A DNA stretch of 13,604 nt. Source: Larix sibirica. Lineage: Eukaryota > Streptophyta > Pinopsida > Pinales > Pinaceae. The position numbers and the translations under genes are program-made. The stretch spans positions 1 to 13,604 of the forward strand of contig NWUY0300068575.1 of the NCBI GenBank assembly GCA_004151065.3, given 5' to 3'. Every line of letters starts with the position of its first letter. Within the stretch, counting starts at the first letter, position 1. The notes beneath the pieces were generated by a model. The model saw nothing but the letters and a program-made list of their open reading frames with translations. It was not told the origin of the DNA and did no database searches. Below are positions 9,346 through 13,604 of the stretch, piece by piece.

Positions 9346-9795
9346 ATGTGAAAGGAAATTTGAGGAGGGGGATGGGGTATATTTGAGACTCCAACTATAT
9401 AAGCAATCTAATCTCAACATGAAGAATTAGAAACTAGATCGAAAATTTTATGGACCCTACAAGATACTTCACAAGATTGGAGAAGTGGATTATGAGTTAG
9501 ATTTACATTCTTTGTGCATTCATAAGATTTTTCATGTCTCTTGCCTAAAATAGGTTATAGGATAGACTATTCCAATACAAACAAAGCTTTTAGAATTAGA
9601 TGAAGGAAAATTGATTGTTAATTCAAAACAAATTATAATCAATGTTCTCTTTCTCTTTGGAATAGAATGATTATGGAGTGCCTACTCAAGTGGAAGAATA
9701 TGCCTCCAAAATAAGCTACATGGGAAGACGAACAATTCATGAAGAAACACCCTCAACTATAAGATTTGAGGGAAAACATTTTTAAAAGAGGGGGG
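9346..9795 (+). pseudogene. Integrase C-terminus and chromodomain of the chromovirus
   Basis: The frame reads FEEGDGVYLRLQLYKQ, LDRKFYGPYKILHKIGEVDY and HKIFHVSCLK, the GPY/F module at the end of gypsy integrase. The family usually has GDWVYLRLQPYRQ and FYGPFQV...VFHVSCLKK. 9667-9795 then gives LLKWKNMPPK, stop, ATWEDEQFMKKHPQL, stop, DLRENIFKRGG, a chromodomain core. Known chromodomains bind modified histone tails and steer integration to heterochromatin. At least three in-frame stops are present. The integrase zinc finger and catalytic DDE core, which should precede this, are absent. Confidence 0.88.
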
Positions 9796-9798
9796 CCA
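9784..9798 (+). promoter_or_regulatory. Polypurine tract of the chromovirus
   Basis: AAAAGAGGGGGGCCA directly precedes the TG of the 3' LTR. A purine tract here is the plus-strand primer. It overlaps the end of the chromodomain frame (FKRGG), as is usual in chromoviruses. Confidence 0.75.
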
Positions 9799-10056
9799 TG
9801 TTAGGTTATAACCCCATTCTATTATTATTATATTAGTTATATTTAATTTTACCTAGATTGTAGGATACATCATGTCCTTTTTATCTCCTATTTATAATAA
9901 AGGAGACCCATTTGACTAGGTATCTTGTCTTGTGCATTTGACATATTATAAAAGGAGGTTTCCCCTTTGAATAAGCTTCTTATTCATTGGCTCTCTATCA
10001 TTCTCAAGGTGTGGAATTACTTATTCTTTCTAGTTATATGCTATTTGGTACATACG
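9799..10056 (+). repeat. 3' LTR of the chromovirus
   Basis: It starts TGTTAGGTTATAACCCC right after the polypurine tract and aligns with the 5' LTR at 6047-6313. It ends ACG, apparently ACA with the last base changed, directly before ATTCC. It is about 9 bases shorter than the 5' copy, with small indels mainly around 9945-9955 and near the right end. Confidence 0.85.
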
Positions 10057-10061
10057 ATTCC
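10057..10061. repeat. Right target site duplication ATTCC
   Basis: Matches 6042-6046 and marks the right end of the chromovirus insertion. Confidence 0.75.
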
Positions 10062-10930
10062 CTCAATATTTAAGTGATATATGAGTGGGGATATTAAAAT
10101 ATATATGCAATTTCCATGCACCACTTATCATACTTAGTACACAAAATATAAGGTAATTATTGATAACCATTTTTGAGCTTATAGGGAAACTATTAGAGTA
10201 AGGCATTGGGATACCACAACAATGGCCCAATCACCATTTAAAGGTGGTATTTAGGAAGTGGATTCCCAACTTGATAGTTGAAGGTAACAAACAACCAAGT
10301 GTAAAGAGAGTAAAGAAGGAAAATGAGCCTCTCAAATAAATGGATTAAATCTAAGTTTAATGTTAGCCTATGGATATGGTTGATTTTAAAGGTACTTCAA
10401 TTAGGTTTCCAATATTAACAAACAACTAGAAAGATAATATTGGTTCTAATTACTAAAATGAAATGAAACAAAACTAATGTAAAAGGGGAAAGAGGAAAGA
10501 TTCTACATGTGATTAGAATATGAGAAACATGTGTGAAGGGTCAAGAAAAGTGATCCTTTGCAACACTCCAAAATGATAGATCTTCCTATAAAATAACTTA
10601 GATATTGTCTCCTAAAACAAATAAGTATATAAAATACTAGAGAAACCACACAAATAACCAAAAAAACATTATTAAATATGGAAAACAAGTGTGCACTCAA
10701 TTATGAGGCATAATTCCTTTAGCTAGTGTGTTGGAAACCTACCTTGAGTTGTGGTTAAATAAGATCAAAGGAGACACTAGGTATTGACCCAAGAAACCCT
10801 AGATGCAAACCAATTGGATCAATAATAGATGGAAACCAAACATATAAAAAAATACAACTCTTGAGGGAAAGCCTCTAGCTAGTAAAGGGTTGGAGAAGGT
10901 AGTTGGTCCAAGCAAGGTAAGATTGAGGAG
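10062..10930. other. AT-rich DNA between chromovirus and CACTA element, no gene seen
   Basis: Both strands lack convincing coding sequence. The longest frame (10503-10700, minus) is hydrophobic but has no recognisable motif. The left end of this stretch should be the continuation of the DNA at 5366-6046 before the chromovirus inserted. It abuts the CACTA terminus at 10931. Confidence 0.5.
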
Positions 10931-10950
10931 CACTACAAGGAAAAGGCCCT
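10931..10950 (+). repeat. CACTA terminal inverted repeat, left end
   Basis: CACTACAAGGAAAAGGCCCT. CACTA is the invariant tip cut by the transposase, and CACTACAAGAAAA is the common plant form. The partner end (reverse complement, ...TAGTG) should lie to the right of this window. Confidence 0.7.
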
Positions 10951-11061
10951 TTAGCAGAGGTTATAGCGTATGCTACTCCCAAAAGAGCCCAAATATCCGT
11001 TTCTAGTGTAGGTTAGTAGCGGAGGTGAGTGGCCAGAGGTTTGAGTGGAAGTTTTAATTTT

Positions 11062-11110
11062 GGTGCATTTTTACCTAATTGCACTGGTGCATTCACATAA
11101 CACATGCACC
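11062..11110. repeat. Imperfect palindrome, first of the CACTA array
   Basis: GGTGCAT at the left and ATGCACC at the right bound a 49-bp imperfect palindrome, with an inner TGCAC...GTGCA pair as well. It is the first clear member of the array that continues to 13055. Confidence 0.6.
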
Positions 11111-11409
11111 GGGCCATTTCCTAGTATGTCGTACCATGACAAGAAAACATCATTATCGAAACAAAATAATTTCCAAATAACCATAGCAGTGCGTTCCATC
11201 ACACACAATCGTACCGGTGCATTTAGTAGAAACCACTATACTGCATACTCTTTTATTTAAAAAATAAAATATTTAGGTAAAAAAAATAAACTCGGTGTGT
11301 TCATTAACTATAACCGCCCTAATGTGTCGTATCAAACCTAATGCACTGAACATGATTTTATGAAACATAATAATCTATTTTCTTAAAAGAAATATCCCAA
11401 AAGTCTAAC

Positions 11410-11690
11410 AATGGTGCGTCCGTTGTTAAATGTTCCGGTGTGTTCAAAAGATCATAACGCACAACCATTCCATTTATTGAAAATAAAAAATATAATTTTA
11501 TAATGGAAAAAATATTTTAAAACCATTCCTGGTGCGCTAAAGGAATATAGACGCACCGATGCGGGCTCATACACAAAACGCACCAGAAAGTATTTTATTA
11601 AAAATAAAAAACATTTTGATATTTTATTAAAAAAAATAGATTATTTTAATATCGGCTAATTCCGATGCTTGATACTATGGCATGCATCGG
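11410..11690. repeat. Three consecutive imperfect palindromes (centres near 11440, 11558, 11676)
   Basis: The 11529-11586 palindrome is bounded by CTGGTGCG and CGCACCAG. 11662-11690 is bounded by CCGATGC and GCATCGG (perfect 7-bp arms). The weakest lies at about 11410-11471, with ATGGTGCGT on the left and AACGCACAACCAT on the right. Centres are about 118 bp apart. Confidence 0.55.
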
Positions 11691-11769
11691 TGCGTCATGA
11701 TGTTGAGCGCAGCAGTGCAGGGTTTAATAAAAAAATTATCGTGGTCGAAAACTCATTTTTACCCTCTTT

Positions 11770-11793
11770 AGTGCATCTGAGCCTCTCTGCACT
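11770..11793. repeat. Short palindrome AGTGCA...TGCACT
   Basis: Perfect 6-bp arms separated by 12 bases, centred at about 11782, roughly 105 bp after the previous palindrome. It lies in the less AT-rich stretch upstream of the candidate first exon. Confidence 0.45.
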
Positions 11794-11932
11794 GGTGCTG
11801 CCATTCACCCACATGGACGCCTTGACATTCGTGGTCCACATGGATGCATCCTTGTCTCGTATTGGTTGTTTTGGTTCATTTGAATTTTTCCAAACCGTTG
11901 ACAAAAAATCAAATTTCCCATACATCACCAAT

Positions 11933-11959
11933 ATGCCTCCTCGACGCGCCATTCAATAG
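11933..11959 (+). pseudogene. Candidate first exon (MPPRRAIQ, then stop) of the element-borne gene
   Basis: ATGCCTCCTCGACGCGCC is a GC-rich island in AT-rich DNA and reads MPPRRAIQ, followed by TAG at 11957-11959. MPPRR is a frequent start of plant mobile-element proteins. Directly after the TAG comes GTAATC (11960 on), a good plant splice donor in the context ATAG|GTAATC. I infer a short first exon ending at 11959, with the array region as intron and the main coding body resuming near 13199-13215. An acceptor at 13214 (GCGAG|GTG) keeps the frame. One at 13198 (ATATAG|A) would not without an indel. The TAG could be a CAG changed by a C-to-T transition. The frame is also open upstream to 11669 but looks non-coding there. 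Entirely a prediction. Confidence 0.4.
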
Positions 11960-12047
11960 GTAATCTGTTTCCTAGTTGACAATTTAATTTTTTAGCGGTT
12001 TATTTTTTATAATTCAACTTGAAATGCACATATTTAAAAAAATTTGT

Positions 12048-12152
12048 GCGGTGCGTTCAATTCATTCGGCTTGCACCGCTATATGGTGCACCCTGTAAAA
12101 TTTTACAGGGCGCACCGTCAGTGGTGCAAGTCGAATGAATCGAATGCACCAC
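12048..12152. repeat. 105-bp near-perfect palindrome
   Basis: Arms 12048-12100 and 12101-12152 meet with no loop at CCCTGTAAAATTTTACAGGG (12091-12110), a perfect 20-bp palindrome. Further out the arms match with about six substitutions, all transitions (T/C or G/A), plus one short mismatch with a one-base gap near 12077-12080 / 12117-12119. The outer arms carry GGTGCGTTCAATTCATTCGG and its partner ending AATCGAATGCACCAC. As RNA it would fold into a long hairpin in which transition mismatches can form G-U pairs. Confidence 0.9.
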
Positions 12153-12191
12153 TCCACACATAAATTTTCTTTTAAACCCAAAAAGGTTACT

Positions 12192-12247
12192 GTGCATTAC
12201 AAATTTACAAGCACTGACATTTTGGTGCTCTTAAGTGTAATACACGC
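12192..12247. repeat. Imperfect palindrome centred near 12220
   Basis: GTGCATTACA on the left mirrors TGTAATACACGC on the right with a small indel. The inner pair is AGCAC / GTGCT. Confidence 0.5.
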
Positions 12248-12288
12248 ATCGAAAACCATACAATCTAAAAATAATAATAATCATGTAA

Positions 12289-12353
12289 ACGGTGCGCTTA
12301 TGCCACGCATGCGCACCGGATATCGATGCAATGACATAGCGTAAGCACACCGT
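12289..12353. repeat. Palindrome A1 centred on GATATC
   Basis: Outer arms ACGGTGCGCTTATGCCACG and the mirrored CATAGCGTAAGCACACCGT, centre GATATC at 12319-12324. Most arm mismatches are transitions. Confidence 0.75.
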
Positions 12354-12390
12354 TGATATACCTCATAAAAAATTAAATTCTCATAAACAC

Positions 12391-12453
12391 TAGTGCGTTT
12401 AGTACAATCAAGGGCACCAGAATTCTTGTGCTTGTTATTTTCTAGCGCACCAA
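12391..12453. repeat. Palindrome B1 centred on GAATTC
   Basis: TAGTGCG on the left mirrors CGCACCA on the right, centre GAATTC at 12420-12425. A perfect 12-bp palindrome ACCAATATTGGT (12449-12460) overlaps its right end. Confidence 0.6.
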
Positions 12454-12486
12454 TATTGGTCCAATAAAAAATCATAATCATTTATA

Positions 12487-12550
12487 TGGTGTGCTTATGT
12501 CATGCTAGAGCACCATTTGTTAGTGCAATGACATGCATTAAGCGCACTGT
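12487..12550. repeat. Palindrome A2
   Basis: GGTGTGCTTATGTCATG on the left mirrors CAATGACATGCATTAAGCGC on the right, with small indels. Centre near 12519. Confidence 0.6.
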
Positions 12551-12616
12551 TCTCACGTTTTCAAAAAAAATAAAATTTTATAAACACTGATGATTTTTAA
12601 AAGGATTGAAATCCTT

Positions 12617-12682
12617 ACCGGTGCTTTATAAATTAACGAGCATCGTCTTACTGGTGCTGTTAACTATAGTAAACACACCGAT
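12617..12682. repeat. Palindrome B2
   Basis: ACCGGTG on the left mirrors CACACCGAT on the right, inner TTATAAATTAAC mirrors GTTAACTATAGTAAA. Centre near 12650. A perfect 7-bp hairpin (AAGGATT-GA-AATCCTT, 12601-12616) stands directly upstream. Confidence 0.6.
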
Positions 12683-12712
12683 ATTTATATATTAGAAGTT
12701 GTAATAATTTAT

Positions 12713-12776
12713 ACGGTGCACTTATGTCATGTCATCACACCGGTATCAGTGCAATTACATAACATAGGCACACCGT
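12713..12776. repeat. Palindrome A3, 64 bp, ungapped
   Basis: 32-base arms meet with no loop. ACGGTGCACTTATGTCATGT opens the left arm, and the right arm is its mirror ending GGCACACCGT. I count nine mismatched pairs of 32, eight of them transitions. No gap is needed, so the symmetry is not an alignment artefact. Confidence 0.85.
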
Positions 12777-12811
12777 TGACACTTTTTATAAACTCGTAAA
12801 CACACAACTAA

Positions 12812-12874
12812 CTGTGCTCCTATGTCATGTCAAGGCACCATTGTATGGTGCGCTGACATGGCATAGGTGCATCG
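12812..12874. repeat. Palindrome B3, 63 bp, ungapped
   Basis: TGCTCCTATGTCATGTCA on the left and TGACATGGCATAGGTGCA on the right mirror each other around ACCATTGTATGGT (12837-12849). No gap is needed. Confidence 0.85.
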
Positions 12875-12928
12875 TGAATATATTTCAAATAAATTATTTA
12901 TTTTTTAAATTCAATGCATTTGAATAAT

Positions 12929-13055
12929 GGTGCGCTAATAATATTTAGGCGCATAGTCCGACTCAAATTAAAAATTTTTGATATATAACCAACGGTATGA
13001 CATAATTATTTTAGTGCAGCGCTTTTCGGTGCTATTAGTATATAAGCGCACCACT
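12929..13055. repeat. Last two palindromes of the array
   Basis: 12929-12956 (GGTGCGC...GGCGCATA, centre about 12943) and 13013-13055 (AGTGCAGCGCTT...AAGCGCACCACT, centre about 13034). They continue the roughly 100-bp spacing up to the start of the coding body. Confidence 0.6.
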
Positions 13056-13198
13056 CGCCATGCTTTTCTAATATTTTTGGTGCACCAGTTTTCTTTTTTT
13101 GGAAAAAAATTAATATTTGATTTTAGTAGATATAATATTGTTATAATTATTTTATATTTATGCTTATGAGAATTATTTATATTATATGTCAAATATAG

Positions 13199-13604
13199 AT
13201 GTGATCGTCGCGAGGTGCAACAACAGCGCGAGGCACAGGTAGATCAATATAAATTCTGCAGAGAGTGGGAGTCCAAGGAGAGGGAGAGAGATTTCTACCC
13301 TCGTCTCTTTATGCCTCAGACCAGACACCTCTTGAGAATTGTCGGCCTCCTCAAGTTTTATGAGGAGGTGACATCACTCAAGGAGAACAGTACATTCATG
13401 TCCCAGTTGATAGCAATTTGGGATCATCATAGGTAGGCCTTTCAAGTTGGTCCCAATGAGTGGTTCCAGCCCACTAAGGAAGACATATACTTTATCACCG
13501 GGATCTATAGGAGAGGTCAGGACCTTCCTCAGTTCCTTAAGGTTCCATCTAGAGCCGTAGCAGCGAACCGACTGGTATATGTTCAGAGATATGTTGATCA
13601 CAAC
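13199..13604 (+). pseudogene. Unrecognised element-borne protein, main coding body, partial at the window edge
   Basis: The frame is open from 13170 to a TAG at 13434-13436 and continues open in the same frame to the window end (56 more codons). Base composition changes sharply to GC-richer DNA at about 13199, where I place the exon start. The protein begins strongly charged (QQQREAQVDQ, REWESKERERDF), possibly coiled coil, then RHLLRIVGLLKFYEEV, MSQLIAIWDHHR, stop, FQVGPNEWFQPTKEDIYFIT, GIYRRGQDLPQF and NRLVYVQRYVDH. The spacing (conserved W, then an aromatic segment, then T-x-ED-x-x-x-x-G) loosely recalls the plant mobile domain, but this is a guess. It is not the TNP2-type transposase usual in CACTA elements. 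The single TAG fits a CAG changed by C-to-T. It could be the element's second protein or a captured host gene fragment. Confidence 0.6.

Larger units (their letters stand above)
6047..10056 (+). mobile_element. Internally deleted Ty3/gypsy chromovirus with both LTRs
   Basis: The element is bounded by two related LTRs (6047-6313 and 9799-10056). ATTCC stands directly outside both ends (6042-6046 and 10057-10061), the 5-bp target duplication expected from gypsy integration. Inside, in order, are a degenerate primer site, a long leader, gag, protease, a partial reverse transcriptase, the integrase C-terminus fused to a chromodomain, and a polypurine tract. A complete chromovirus would be longer, because RNase H and the integrase core are missing. 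Many stops and frameshifts are present and the two LTRs differ at roughly a quarter of positions by eye, so insertion is old. The chromodomain places it in the chromovirus lineage (Tekay/Reina-like by its KWKN-MPP and ATWED phrases, lineage unsure). Confidence 0.9.
12270..12880 (+). repeat. Three tandem units of about 200 bp, each holding two palindromes
   Basis: Units are about 12270-12464, 12465-12693 and 12694-12880. Each opens with a spacer of the form ATAATnATnTAAA, then palindrome A (12289-12353, 12487-12550, 12713-12776; signature GGTGyGCTTATGyCAyG and mirror), then a spacer ending CATAAACAC / TTATAAACAC / CGTAAACAC, then palindrome B (12391-12453, 12617-12682, 12812-12874). The copies are quite diverged, with substitutions and an approximately 30-bp length difference in the second unit. 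Borders are approximate. This is a higher-order tandem repeat inside the CACTA element. Confidence 0.75.
11960..13198 (+). other. Putative large intron holding the palindrome array
   Basis: It is bounded by a donor-like GTAATC and an acceptor-like TATAG (or GCGAG at 13214), very AT-rich outside the palindromes, with no sustained open frame. If the exon calls are right, most of the palindromic array is intronic and would be transcribed as part of the element's pre-mRNA. If not, it is plain subterminal repeat DNA. Confidence 0.35.
10931..13604 (+). mobile_element. Left part of a CACTA (En/Spm-like) DNA transposon, runs off the window
   Basis: CACTACAAGGAAAAGGCCCT at 10931 is a classic plant CACTA terminal inverted repeat (family form CACTACAAGAAAAA...), followed by TTTAGCAGAGG as in many members. 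Immediately downstream begins a dense field of GGTGC / GCACC motifs in both orientations (about 11060-13085), fitting the subterminal repeat region in which the element's own DNA-binding protein would bind. Three bases (GAG) precede the terminus and would be half of the 3-bp target duplication. The right end and the conserved transposase are not in the window, so element type rests on the terminus and the repeats. Confidence 0.72.

Noticed and set aside
10503-10700. Minus-strand 65-codon hydrophobic frame
   Set aside because: Hydrophobicity follows from AT-rich codons. There is no motif, no plausible start context and no neighbouring gene.
11669-11959. 96-codon open frame ending in MPPRRAIQ as a complete small gene
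   Set aside because: The part upstream of MPPRR has no coding character, contains array palindromes, and mirrors an equally long open frame on the other strand. Only the last eight codons look like a real start.
12281-12481. Minus-strand frame across the palindromes
   Set aside because: Symmetric sequence opens frames on both strands by chance, and no protein features are present.
11062-13055. CRISPR-like array
   Set aside because: The repeats are long diverged palindromes with AT-rich spacers in plant DNA inside a CACTA element, and there are no identical repeats or cas genes.
13374-13601. Minus-strand frame opposite the unrecognised coding body
   Set aside because: The plus-strand frame has consistent coding character on both sides of the TAG, so the minus frame is its shadow.
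13199-13604. Calling this the CACTA transposase (TNP2 family)
   Set aside because: None of the TNP2 blocks I know are visible, and the residue pattern is different.

Overview
This window reads as nuclear DNA of a land plant, probably one with a large, repeat-filled genome. The evidence is a Ty1/copia pol remnant, two different Ty3/gypsy polyproteins of plant type (one a chromovirus with a chromodomain), the end of a plant CACTA DNA transposon, and AT-rich filler with almost no intact reading frame. I cannot name the species. No rRNA, tRNA, CRISPR array or intact host gene was seen. Nearly everything recognisable is a decayed mobile element, and most older elements are cut by stops and frameshifts.

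Layout. 1-120 is a small GC-richer patch with a perfect hairpin. 387-1009 is the last part of a copia pol (end of reverse transcriptase plus RNase H), followed by a G-rich polypurine tract and a copia-like LTR from about 1119. Just after it lies a three-copy 36-bp repeat whose units look like a tRNA-Met primer site. 1530-3440 is mostly unreadable, with one LTR-end-like patch near 2590-2672. 3445-5365 is a Ty3/gypsy gag-pol remnant (zinc knuckle, protease, linker, reverse transcriptase, start of RNase H) in which the protease and reverse transcriptase active sites are destroyed.

6047-10056 is the best delimited element: a chromovirus with two roughly 260-bp LTRs, a 5-bp target duplication (ATTCC), gag, protease, half a reverse transcriptase, and then a direct jump to the integrase C-terminus and chromodomain. 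The rest of reverse transcriptase, RNase H and the integrase core are missing, so it could only have moved, if at all, with proteins supplied by another copy.

10931 to the window edge is the left part of a CACTA (En/Spm-like) element starting CACTACAAGG. Between about 11060 and 13060 it carries a striking array of imperfect palindromes, mostly 45-105 bp long, spaced about every 95-130 bp, each bounded by GGTGC / GCACC. The last six before 12880 are built into three tandem units of about 200 bp. A tiny candidate first exon (MPPRRAIQ) sits at 11933 with a splice donor behind it. The body of an unrecognised protein, open apart from one TAG and running off the window, starts near 13199. If they belong together, the palindrome array sits mainly in the intron of an element-borne gene. 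This array and its companion gene are the most interesting material here.
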